A stretch of DNA of 37,049 nt from positions 1 to 37,049 of the forward strand of contig JAPKDL010000021.1 in the NCBI GenBank assembly GCA_028822585.1. Direction: 5' to 3'. Position numbers and translations under genes: made by a program. The notes beneath the pieces are model-generated. The model was not told where the DNA came from. It did not search any database and saw only the letters and a program-made list of their open reading frames with translations. Positions 26,121 to 33,694 of this stretch are shown here, piece by piece (the first letter of the stretch is position 1; each line of letters starts with the position of its first letter). The DNA comes from Alphaproteobacteria bacterium. GTDB taxonomy: Bacteria; Pseudomonadota; Alphaproteobacteria; UBA8366; GCA-2717185.

Positions 26121-26148
26121 CAGGCCCGTCCGATGTAGGGCGGGCCTG
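26121..26148. terminator. bidirectional hairpin between convergent genes
   Basis: CAGGCCCGTCC (26121-26131) pairs with GGGCGGGCCTG (26138-26148) in an 11-bp stem with one G-U pair and a 6-base loop. It lies in the 45-base gap between two convergent genes. There is no long T-run on either side, so it may be a weak or bidirectional terminator. Confidence 0.6.
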
Positions 26149-26155
26149 GTTCCGT

Positions 26156-27787
26156 CTAAAATTTTGAAATACTGGTTTCCTTGCTTGTTATAAATTCTAG
26201 CAGGGCTGGGATTCCGTTTTTGGTTTGCTCGATGCCCCGCTGGATGGCCGGGATAATATCGCCGGGCTCCGTGACTCGTTCACCATAGCCGCCGAACGCT
26301 TGGGCCATTGCTGCGTAATTTCCAGAAATATCAGTGCTGCGGAATTTTTCCGTCGAGACCTTCATGATGTCCAGTTCAATGGCCATGGAGAAATTGTTCA
26401 GCAGGATCGATAGGATTGGAATGCGTTCGCGCACTGCGGTTTCAAAATCCATGCCGGTAAATCCGATGGCGGCGTCGCCCCAGACGTTGATGCAGAGTTG
26501 ATCGGGTCGGGCCAGTTTCGCCCCCATCGCCAGCCCCAGGCCGTACCCTAACTGTGTCGTCTTGCCCCAACCGATATAGGACAGCGGCTGCCGTGACACC
26601 CAAAACGGAGATAGTTGATCGCGTGGGCTTCCGGCGTCATGGGTAATGATTGTGTTGTACGGGTCCACGGTTTTGGCTAAATCCCACAACACGCGATAGG
26701 GCGACAGTGGGGCGTCGTCCGAAGTCAATTTAGGCATCCACTCCGCAAGCCAGTCCGCCTTTATCTTTGCGATATCCGCTGCTACCGCTGCCGCATCCCG
26801 CGTCACGCCGCCCAGACTGTCCTCAACAATTTCCAGCATGGCGTCCAGCGTCAATCCGGAATCGCCGATCAACGCATGTTGGGCAATGACGTCCTTGTTG
26901 ACGTCGACCGGGTCCACTGTGTTGTGGATGATGGTTTTGCCTTTTGGGATAGTCAGACCAAAACCGGTCTCGGTGAAACTGCAGCCTATACCAAAGATGA
27001 CATCGGCGTTTTGCAAATATTCATGAACGGTTCGTGGGATAGCGCGACCGCCGGACCCCAGCGCCAGTGGATGATCTTCTGGGAACGCGCTCTTTCCTTC
27101 CAGACTGGTCGTCACCGGGCAGGCCAACAGTTCCGCCAACCGTTTTAATTGTGGCCAAGCTTCCGCATAATGTACGCCTTGCCCAGCATAAATCAGTGGA
27201 TTTTTTGCATTAAGTAGAACGTCGGTCGCTTGCTTGACTGCGTCAGGGTCAGGTCCAAATCGCGTGGCGAGGCCAGGCGTATAGGTCAATGGCTCCTCGA
27301 ATTCTTCGGCGTAAATGTCGGTGGGAATTTCGATGAGGACAGGGCGTCCGCGTCCGCTCCGCAATTGTGTGAAAGCGCGCCGAAAAATGTTTGGAATTTC
27401 TTTTATTGACGTAATGGGTTCCGCCATTTTTGTGATGTGTTTGAAATTAAGGACGGAATTGAAGTTCGGATCAACATGTGCGATCCGGCGGGCATAACCT
27501 TGTGGCAGCACCAGAATGGGGACGGACTCGCCATAGGCCTGCGCCACGCCGCCAAAGGCGTTTTCCGCGCCGGGGCCATGCTGCATAGCGAAGACGCCTA
27601 ATGTTTTGCCGCTGGACAGCCGGGAAATGGCGTCGGCCATATGTAATCCGGTGCGTTCCTGGCGGACGATAATGGTGCGAATACCGGCGCGTGCTGAATA
27701 TTCAATCACATGGTTGACTGGATAGGCGATCAGGATATCCACGCCTTCGCGTTTCAGGATATCAGCAATAATTTCCGCAGCTTTCAT
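26156..27787 (-). CDS. ThDP-dependent enzyme (acetolactate synthase/decarboxylase superfamily)
   Basis: A 543-residue thiamine-diphosphate enzyme with the three-domain architecture of the IlvB/decarboxylase superfamily. The cofactor-activating Glu is E44 in VRQERTGLHMADAI. The pyrophosphate/Mg motif is WGDAAIGFTG...SILLNN (GDx-N) near residue 430-460. The central domain has DVIFGIGCSFTETGFG. It could act on a 2-oxo acid or an oxalyl/2-hydroxyacyl-CoA substrate. True acetolactate synthase is unlikely because no small regulatory subunit is near. GGAGGAATA precedes the ATG. It is 22 bases after the CoA-transferase gene and shares its operon, suggesting a CoA-ester or 2-oxo acid context. Confidence 0.87.
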   Translation of the reverse strand: MKAAEIIADILKREGVDILIAYPVNHVIEYSARAGIRTIIVRQERTGLHMADAISRLSSGKTLGVFAMQHGPGAENAFGGVAQAYGESVPILVLPQGYARRIAHVDPNFNSVLNFKHITKMAEPITSIKEIPNIFRRAFTQLRSGRGRPVLIEIPTDIYAEEFEEPLTYTPGLATRFGPDPDAVKQATDVLLNAKNPLIYAGQGVHYAEAWPQLKRLAELLACPVTTSLEGKSAFPEDHPLALGSGGRAIPRTVHEYLQNADVIFGIGCSFTETGFGLTIPKGKTIIHNTVDPVDVNKDVIAQHALIGDSGLTLDAMLEIVEDSLGGVTRDAAAVAADIAKIKADWLAEWMPKLTSDDAPLSPYRVLWDLAKTVDPYNTIITHDAGSPRDQLSPFWVSRQPLSYIGWGKTTQLGYGLGLAMGAKLARPDQLCINVWGDAAIGFTGMDFETAVRERIPILSILLNNFSMAIELDIMKVSTEKFRSTDISGNYAAMAQAFGGYGERVTEPGDIIPAIQRGIEQTKNGIPALLEFITSKETSISKF

Positions 27788-27809
27788 AGTAATATTCCTC
27801 CAGAGTAGG

Positions 27810-28505
27810 TTACTTTAATTCGCCAGTTTCACGGTCAATCTGGGGCGCGGACAGTATGCCACAATCTGACGCTGCCTTGATGGCGGCGCCGGTACGCGCC
27901 TGTAGCGCCGCAATATCGATACCGTCAATAATTTCCCGGGCGACAAAGCCGTTTGGCGTAACATCGATCACCGCTAAATCTGTATAAATTTTTTCGACGA
28001 CGCCTAGCCCGGTAAGTGGGTATTCACATATATCCACCAGACGTGGCGCGCCATCGCGGGTTTGATGCGCCATGATTACGCGCACCGGCAAGGCGCCTGA
28101 CGCCAAATCCATTGCACCGCCAACCAAGGGACCGACGCCTTCCTGCATCATATCCCAATTCGCCAGGTCACCATTTACCGATACCTGGAATGACCCCAGC
28201 ATGGTGAAATCCAAGTGCCCCCCGGTCATCATCATGAACGCAGCGCTGGAATCAAACAGGGCACCGCCTGTCGAGACGGTGACCAATTGACCACCTGCGT
28301 CGGTCAGGTTTGGGTCTTCCCCACCTGCCGTTTGCGCTGGACCGACACCCAATAAGCCATTTTCGGAGTGAAACATCACTTCTCGCCCGGCGGGCAGATA
28401 GTTTGAAACCATCGTCGGCATACCAAGGCCCAGATTGACATAGGCACCATCTTCAACGTCCTGCGCGGCGCGCCATGCCATTTGAAAGCGATTCAAAGGG
28501 GTCAT
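27810..28505 (-). CDS. 3-oxoacid CoA-transferase, B subunit
   Basis: A 231-residue class I CoA-transferase subunit B (ScoB/AtoA/PcaJ type), which carries the catalytic glutamate: E48 in MFHSENGLLGVGP. Other family marks are YVNLGLGMPTMVSNY, GGHLDFTMLGSFQVSVNGDLANW, and GGAMDLASGA. The enzyme moves CoA between succinyl-CoA or acetyl-CoA and a 3-oxo acid. The partner subunit A gene, normally directly upstream, is missing: the next upstream DNA is non-coding and then an MFS remnant. AAGGAA precedes ATG 28505. Either the A subunit is elsewhere or the gene is a survivor of a broken operon. Confidence 0.88.
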   Translation of the reverse strand: MTPLNRFQMAWRAAQDVEDGAYVNLGLGMPTMVSNYLPAGREVMFHSENGLLGVGPAQTAGGEDPNLTDAGGQLVTVSTGGALFDSSAAFMMMTGGHLDFTMLGSFQVSVNGDLANWDMMQEGVGPLVGGAMDLASGALPVRVIMAHQTRDGAPRLVDICEYPLTGLGVVEKIYTDLAVIDVTPNGFVAREIIDGIDIAALQARTGAAIKAASDCGILSAPQIDRETGELK

Positions 28506-28709
28506 TAATGAATTCCTTGAAAGATAGAGGAGCAGTTTTGAATTTTAACAATCCAATGGTCAAGGTTGTCTGTAGGGGTGACGGTTTAATTAAAGGCAAG
28601 GTGCATCAAACGATCAAAATCACCGCTGGAGTAATTAGCCTATTGGGGCCGCAGTTCTGGTCATTAAAGTCTTTGTTAATATAACGGGTTAACACCGCCT
28701 CGTTTGTCA
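28506..28709. other. intergenic region upstream of CoA-transferase gene
   Basis: Stop-rich in all frames. It must carry the promoter of the minus-strand CoA-transferase/ThDP operon. No boxes or hairpins stand out. Confidence 0.35.
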
Positions 28710-29010
28710 TCATTGCTCCGGCCCTTCCGTTCGTGGATCCATTACAGATGCGATGGGGCTTACGATGGAGGTTTGTGGTCGCGCGGAAAAGGTGGTTTGT
28801 TCGTCTTAGGGTATGGGCGCGCGCCGTGTTATGCGATGTATGTGACCAGCATCGTGTAAATAACGGTGGTGTATATGAACAGGCCGTTTGGTCCCAACTT
28901 CTCCATCACCAGGGCGCTATGAACGGGCCGCCGCTCGCTCCGACGCCAAACGCCAGCAACAAGTTGCCTATACCAGTGAATAACCCGCTCAGGGAGATTA
29001 AGTGAGCTAT
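28710..29010 (-). pseudogene. C-terminal remnant of an MFS transporter
   Basis: Minus-strand reading shows a typical last portion of a YcaD-like major facilitator. LSGLFTGIGNLLLAFGVGAS is followed by GGPFIA in one frame (from about 28992). After a shift near 28915, ALVMEKLGPNGLFIYTTVIY and TMLVTYIA follow in a second frame. RITRRAPIP, a TAA stop, and then SPIASVMDPRTEGPEQ follow in a third frame and end at 28710. Two frame changes and one internal stop, plus complete absence of the N-terminal two-thirds, make it a dead fragment. The remnant probably marks a deletion that also removed its neighbours. Confidence 0.7.
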
Positions 29011-29034
29011 ACGTGGTCTTGGGTTTTGGCGGAA

Positions 29035-29286
29035 CTAAGAGCTCTCGGGCGGCAAAATATCTTGCCCGCAAATGTCGTCCACCAGCTGATCCCGGCCGAT
29101 ATCGGAAAGATGTGCGCGCTTTTGATCATTGGTCAAGGGTGCGCCGATACCTTGCGTCATCAGCAGAATGACGGAACGGTCGCCCATATCCAACCAGTAG
29201 CCTCGGCGGACGAGCTTGCCATCGTGGTCCCGGGCGAAAGGGTCGTTGGGGCTCGATCCCAAATCAGGGCGGTAGAAATCTGTCAT
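29035..29286 (-). CDS. small hypothetical protein or gene fragment
   Basis: An 83-codon ORF with ACGGAG 10 bases before ATG 29286. It reads MTDFYRPDLGSSPNDPFARD, is soluble and charged, and has no membrane segment or signal peptide. It ends just upstream of the MFS remnant. I do not recognise it. The good start site and protein-like composition suggest a genuine small gene or the 5' end of a truncated one. A 22-bp palindrome lies 57 bases upstream. Confidence 0.45.
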   Translation of the reverse strand: MTDFYRPDLGSSPNDPFARDHDGKLVRRGYWLDMGDRSVILLMTQGIGAPLTNDQKRAHLSDIGRDQLVDDICGQDILPPESS

Positions 29287-29342
29287 GAATGTGTCGCTCC
29301 GTGAATGAAGACATAGTTATTCGTTGGGTTAATAGCCTATCC

Positions 29343-29364
29343 AATTCGTATTTAAATACGAATT
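29343..29364. promoter_or_regulatory. 22-bp perfect palindrome, candidate operator
   Basis: The half-site AATTCGTATTT is followed immediately by its exact reverse complement. It lies between the divergent small ORF (start 29286) and the TauD gene (start 29574), about where an operator for a dimeric GntR-, TetR- or LysR-type regulator would be. It has no spacer and no T-run, so it is not a terminator. No regulator gene is adjacent. Confidence 0.55.
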
Positions 29365-29573
29365 TCAACTATCATCATTGTTAAGGAACGTGGAGGGTGC
29401 GGCAAGTGTGGTTTTAACAGCCAGCGTCGAATTAACTGTCGGATTTGCGACAGGACATTGTCATTCGGAGCGTTGCAGCTGCTTGCCACTCTTGTTTAGT
29501 GCAACTTGTCCCAGTGATCCGGTGTTTCTATATTATTGTACAGGCTTACTCTTTTATATTTGAAGGAAGTATC

Positions 29574-30425
29574 ATGGCTCCCACGGATACAGTCACTCTT
29601 ACCCCGCTATCGGCGCACACAGGCGTGGAGGTGACTGGCGTTGATTTGTCGAAGCCTGTTGATGGCGAGGTGCAGGCGCGCTTGAACAAGGCGTTTGTGG
29701 ATCATTCGGTGTTGGTGCTGCGGGACCAAAATTTGACACCGCATCAAATGCTTGATGCGGTAAAGTTGTTTGGCGAGGTGTTTCAACAGCACAATACGAA
29801 ATTTGCGCTGCCGGAATGTCCGCTCATTCACTACATTTCCAATCAGGATAAATATGAAGACGGCACGCGCTATATTCCCGGCGCCGGGTATCACACGGAC
29901 CATTCCAACGCGGTAGCGCCGCCGAAGGCGACGGTGTTGCTGGCTATTGAATTGCCGAGCAGCGGTGGCGACACACAGTATGTCAACTTGCAGGAAGCCT
30001 ATGACGGTTTGCCGGAAGAAACTAAACGCCGCATCGATGGCTTGAAAGCGGTGCAAGTATATCAAAACAGTCACAGCACGCGAAAGCTGACGGGGCTAAC
30101 AGTGGCAGCCAAGGCGAGTGTTTCTGATTCGGTCATTCATCCCATAGTCCGGACGCATCCCGAATCTGGACGCAAAGGGTTATATATTAACCCCATCCGG
30201 ATTGAGAATATTATCGGGATGGACAATTCGGAAGCTCTGCCCTTGCTCGATGAATTGCTGGCCCATGCGACTCAGGACAAATACCAATACTATCATAAAT
30301 GGCGCGTCGGCGATCTGGCCATGTGGGACAACCGTTGCCTGTTGCACAAGGCGAACGCGGACTACAGCATGGATGAAATGCGTTACCTCTATCGCGTCAT
30401 GTTACAAGGCGACGCGCCATATTAG
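29574..30425 (+). CDS. TauD/TfdA-family 2-oxoglutarate dioxygenase
   Basis: A 283-residue Fe(II)/2-oxoglutarate dioxygenase of the usual length. Iron ligands are H107 and D109 (GYHTDHSNA) and H258 (WDNRCLLHKAN). The 2-oxoglutarate-binding Arg is in RYLYRVMLQG near residue 270-274. It probably hydroxylates a sulfonate, 2,4-D-like or other small carboxylate or amine. The ATG at 29574 is set by AAGGAAG (29563-29569); the upstream in-frame extension to 29445 is non-family sequence and is rejected. It ends 29 bases from the convergent LLM gene. Unlike the pseudogene at 7865-8558, this copy is intact. Confidence 0.9.
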   Translation: MAPTDTVTLTPLSAHTGVEVTGVDLSKPVDGEVQARLNKAFVDHSVLVLRDQNLTPHQMLDAVKLFGEVFQQHNTKFALPECPLIHYISNQDKYEDGTRYIPGAGYHTDHSNAVAPPKATVLLAIELPSSGGDTQYVNLQEAYDGLPEETKRRIDGLKAVQVYQNSHSTRKLTGLTVAAKASVSDSVIHPIVRTHPESGRKGLYINPIRIENIIGMDNSEALPLLDELLAHATQDKYQYYHKWRVGDLAMWDNRCLLHKANADYSMDEMRYLYRVMLQGDAPY

Positions 30426-30454
30426 AGTAAATCAAACCAAATACGCTCTGACAA

Positions 30455-31396
30455 TTATCCCAATAACGGCATGACGCCGTCGGCGAATGCGTTCATCCGA
30501 TCAATGCTCTCGTCAAAGGTGGGTGACCGGAAATCAAACACGAGTTCCGACACCCCGACAGCTTCAAACGATCGAGCGTCGTCGGCGATTTGTTCGAAGG
30601 AGCCCGTGAAAGGTTTGCGGTCCGCGCCATTCACCGACATGCCCGCGTCATAGACGGGCGCCTTATAACAAACGGTGATGGCTTCTGGGTCACGGCCTTC
30701 AGCTTCGGCCATTTGTTTAATGTCGTCAAAATTATCCCGCAACCGTTCTGGCGGCAAAGGGGCTGCGGCGATGGAACCGACCGGGTGCCAGCCATCGCCA
30801 TATTTTGCGACGCGCTTACGCGCTGGTTTGCTGTGTCCGCCAATCCAGATAGGCGGGTGCGGGTTTTGCACCGGTTGTGGCATGCAGCGTAATTCGTTGA
30901 AGCTATAAAATTCGCCGTCAAAGCTGACCGGGTCTTCGGTCCACGCCTTCTTGAAAATCTTCAGGAATTCGTTGCTGGAAGCGCCGCGCTTGTCGAAATC
31001 AGGCGCATCCAAGGCTTCAAATTCTTCGCGCATCCAGCCGACGCCGACGCCTACGGTGACGCGTCCTTTCGATAACACATCAATTGTTGCCAACATTTTT
31101 GCAGTGATGATCGGGTTGCGATGTGGCAGAATCATGACGCTGCTGACCAGTCGCAGGGATTCTGTTTTAGCCGCTATGAACGACATCAGAGTTAATTGTT
31201 CAAAGGCGTCGCCTTGGCCAGGAAAGCCGCCATCCACCGTGTAGGGGTAGGGCGAGTCGATTTGCGTGGGAAACACGATGTGATCTGCGATCATGACTGA
31301 GTTGAAGTTGAGTCGCTCGGCATTTTGCACCATGGAGACCAAGCCGTCGGTCGTTGCCGTGTCGCCGCGGGTTGGGAGGTAAAATCCGAATTTCAT
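30455..31396 (-). CDS. LLM-class (luciferase-like) flavin-dependent oxidoreductase
   Basis: A 313-residue TIM-barrel flavoprotein of the luciferase-like monooxygenase superfamily. The N terminus is MKFGFYLPTRGDTATTDGLV. Internal marks are VSSVMILPHRNPIITAKMLA, GRVTVGVGVGWMREEFEAL, and PPIWIGGHSKPARKRVAKYG, typical of F420- or FMN-dependent members. It would oxidise a small organic substrate; whether FMN or F420 is used cannot be told. AAGGAACAGG precedes the ATG. Nudix and amidase genes follow upstream on the same strand, so these three may form a minus-strand operon. Confidence 0.88.
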   Translation of the reverse strand: MKFGFYLPTRGDTATTDGLVSMVQNAERLNFNSVMIADHIVFPTQIDSPYPYTVDGGFPGQGDAFEQLTLMSFIAAKTESLRLVSSVMILPHRNPIITAKMLATIDVLSKGRVTVGVGVGWMREEFEALDAPDFDKRGASSNEFLKIFKKAWTEDPVSFDGEFYSFNELRCMPQPVQNPHPPIWIGGHSKPARKRVAKYGDGWHPVGSIAAAPLPPERLRDNFDDIKQMAEAEGRDPEAITVCYKAPVYDAGMSVNGADRKPFTGSFEQIADDARSFEAVGVSELVFDFRSPTFDESIDRMNAFADGVMPLLG

Positions 31397-31420
31397 GACC
31401 TGTTCCTTCTTGTGTTGAAC

Positions 31421-32140
31421 TTAATAGACGCCCGTGATTCGTTTGCCATGGCGCATTTTCCGCCAGGGAACTGGAAAGTTGGGGTCGAAAAGTTGACCCT
31501 GTGACAATCGCGTTTCGATTTCGCCAAGGGCGTGGACAGTGATATTGGGGAGTTTCAACTTGGCGGCGTCGTTTAGGGTAAGCCAGCGAATTTTCAAAAG
31601 TTCGCCAGAGCCGTCAGTAGTGTCGCCGCTTACCCGATCTGCATCAATAGCGAAAAAGCGCGCGTCAAAGCGTCGGGGTCGTCCGGGTGGCGTCACGGCA
31701 TGCATAATATAGGTGAGGCCGTCCAGCGTCGGGGCCATACCGGTTTCAAAAAATTCCACCCATCCTTTTGGCGCTGAGGCCTTTGGGTTCGACGCGGGTT
31801 CACCGACAATCAGCCCTGTTTCTTCGAAGGTTTCCCGAATTGCGGCCATGGCAATGGCGCGCGCCCGGTGCGGCGTGGCACCTTGTTCCAAACAGGCTGC
31901 GACACGGTTGCGAAGTGGGGTCGCTGCGTACACAAACCCATCCGATCGATCCACCCCGCCGCCGGGAAAGACATAATGATTGGGGAAGAATGCGTGTTTG
32001 GAACTGCGTTCGCCCAACAATATTTCGGCACCGCGTTGGGATTGCCGAATGATTAAAAGGGTCGCAGCGTCGCGCGGACGTATGTTGGGGTGGCGCTTTT
32101 CGTTGTCGTAATCTGTTGAGCCGCGAGTGTCGTTAGGCAT
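31421..32140 (-). CDS. Nudix hydrolase with interrupted Nudix box (NUDT19-like)
   Basis: A 239-residue Nudix protein that hydrolyses a nucleoside diphosphate linked to another moiety. FPGGGVD (about 58-64) begins the box, but the REx2EExG core (R102 E103 ... E106 E107, G109) comes about 40 residues later instead of the canonical spacing. That insertion is a known feature of NUDT19-type CoA diphosphatases, so CoA or acyl-CoA may be the substrate; this is an inference. ATG 32140 is preferred because AAGGAA lies 9 bases upstream. Its stop is 24 bases from the LLM gene start, on the same strand. Confidence 0.85.
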   Translation of the reverse strand: MPNDTRGSTDYDNEKRHPNIRPRDAATLLIIRQSQRGAEILLGERSSKHAFFPNHYVFPGGGVDRSDGFVYAATPLRNRVAACLEQGATPHRARAIAMAAIRETFEETGLIVGEPASNPKASAPKGWVEFFETGMAPTLDGLTYIMHAVTPPGRPRRFDARFFAIDADRVSGDTTDGSGELLKIRWLTLNDAAKLKLPNITVHALGEIETRLSQGQLFDPNFPVPWRKMRHGKRITGVY

Positions 32141-32218
32141 GAACGCGCATTCCTTCGAATTTTTTATTCGACGGTTTGCCAAACAAAATGTCAATTCCCA
32201 GGGTTACCAAAATGATAG

Positions 32219-33553
32219 TTACGCAATGACCGTTTCGTGATCTTCGGCGGCTTTGGCGATACTACACGCAATTTTGGCGAAGGTGAAATCCGTTCCCGGC
32301 GCGCCTGCGATCAGGCAACCAATTGGTAGGTGTTCTGACGACTGGCCCACTGGCATAGTGACGACGGGGCCGCCCAACGCGGTCCAGGGTGAGATATATT
32401 TTGCGTCGCCGGTCCAGGACAATCCCTTGGGTGCCGTCTTGGGCGTTGCGGGCCATAGGAAGGCGTCTGCGGCGGTAAAAGCCGGGAAAAACGTATCGCG
32501 GAGGGAGTCAATTTCGTGCCGAGCGTCGAAGTAAGCGTTGTCGGAGATGGCGAGACCGGTTTCGATACATTCCAACAAATGCGCGCCGATGGCACCATGG
32601 GGTTCATCGAGAAAGCCGCTTCGGGTGTGGCCAATATCGTAGGTCATGGTCAAACGATGAAGATCGTGCAGACGTTCAAAAGAAATTGGCGACGGCGTTT
32701 GTGTAACAACATGCCCGGCCTCTCGTAAGCGCGTCGCCGTTTGTTCGGTGGCGCGCTGGATTTCGCCATCCGCATCATCGATGAACGGATCGTTCGGTAT
32801 AACAATTAACAATTGTTTTGAAATTTTGGCGTTCCCATGGCGCGCATGATGGGGGCAGATAGCTTCGAATAGGGTCGCGGCGTCGTCGACGCTGCCGCCA
32901 TAAAACCCGACCGTGTCATATAAAAATGATAGAGGCTCAACGCCGCCGCCGGGCATCAGGCGGGTGCTGGGTTTGAATGCGGCTATACCGCAATAGGCGG
33001 CGGGACGGTTGACCGACGCCATTGTCTGCGTACCCAAGGCGGCGGGGACCATGCCCGCGGCTACTGCGGCGCCCGACCCGCTGCTGGAGCCACCGGGCGT
33101 GTGTTCAAGGTTGTGCGGATTTTTGGCCGGCGAGGGATCGCGATAGGCGAATTCTGTCGTATGGGTTTTGCCGAGGATGATGGCACCGGCGGCGCGCAGG
33201 GCGGCGACGATTTCGGCGTCCGCGCTGGCGGGGTCAATGTTTGTGCGGGAATTGCTGTTGCAGCGGGTGGGAACGCCTGCAACGTCGATGATATCTTTGA
33301 CGCCTACTGGCACGCCATGAAGCGGCCCGCGAACAAGTCCGTCATCAATGTCCTTGGCGCGCGCGGCGGCGTCTTCCAAGGCTTGGTCGGCGCAAACAAC
33401 CCGCCATGCTTCGACATGGGGCTCAACAGCGGAGATGCGGTCCAGATAGCGCTGGACCAAATCGACTGGTGATAAAGTGCCGTTGCGAATATCCTGTGCC
33501 AGATCGCTAATTCGGCCTGGGTCCGAAGCGTAGGATTGAGGTTTATTGGTCAT
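32219..33553 (-). CDS. amidase-signature family amidase
   Basis: A 444-residue amidase-signature enzyme that hydrolyses a C-N amide bond. The catalytic triad region is visible: K86 in GVKDIID, the Ser cluster S156-158 in HTPGGSSSGSGAAVAAG, and the nucleophile S180 in GTQTMASVNRPAA. The usual GTDTGGSIRIPA reads TMASVN here, a modest divergence. Length is normal. ATG 33553 has AAGAGG 9 bases upstream and gives a family-like N terminus. The longer frame to 33811 runs into the divergent fumarylacetoacetase gene and is rejected. A Nudix gene follows on the same strand. Confidence 0.88.
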   Translation of the reverse strand: MTNKPQSYASDPGRISDLAQDIRNGTLSPVDLVQRYLDRISAVEPHVEAWRVVCADQALEDAAARAKDIDDGLVRGPLHGVPVGVKDIIDVAGVPTRCNSNSRTNIDPASADAEIVAALRAAGAIILGKTHTTEFAYRDPSPAKNPHNLEHTPGGSSSGSGAAVAAGMVPAALGTQTMASVNRPAAYCGIAAFKPSTRLMPGGGVEPLSFLYDTVGFYGGSVDDAATLFEAICPHHARHGNAKISKQLLIVIPNDPFIDDADGEIQRATEQTATRLREAGHVVTQTPSPISFERLHDLHRLTMTYDIGHTRSGFLDEPHGAIGAHLLECIETGLAISDNAYFDARHEIDSLRDTFFPAFTAADAFLWPATPKTAPKGLSWTGDAKYISPWTALGGPVVTMPVGQSSEHLPIGCLIAGAPGTDFTFAKIACSIAKAAEDHETVIA

Positions 33554-33694
33554 GTTGAATTGCCTCTTCCTGGTATTAGGGACGCTAAATTTTGAGGATC
33601 CACCAAGCCTCAACCGTCCTGTTTTGTCCAGGATTGCGATCATTCTGGTGGCCGGGCAAATTCCGGCTGCAAAAATAATGGGAGACGCTTCGAA

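Noticed and set aside
29445-29573. Upstream extension of the TauD gene to an earlier ATG
   Set aside because: The extension is not family-like, and a good ribosome binding site lies just before ATG 29574.
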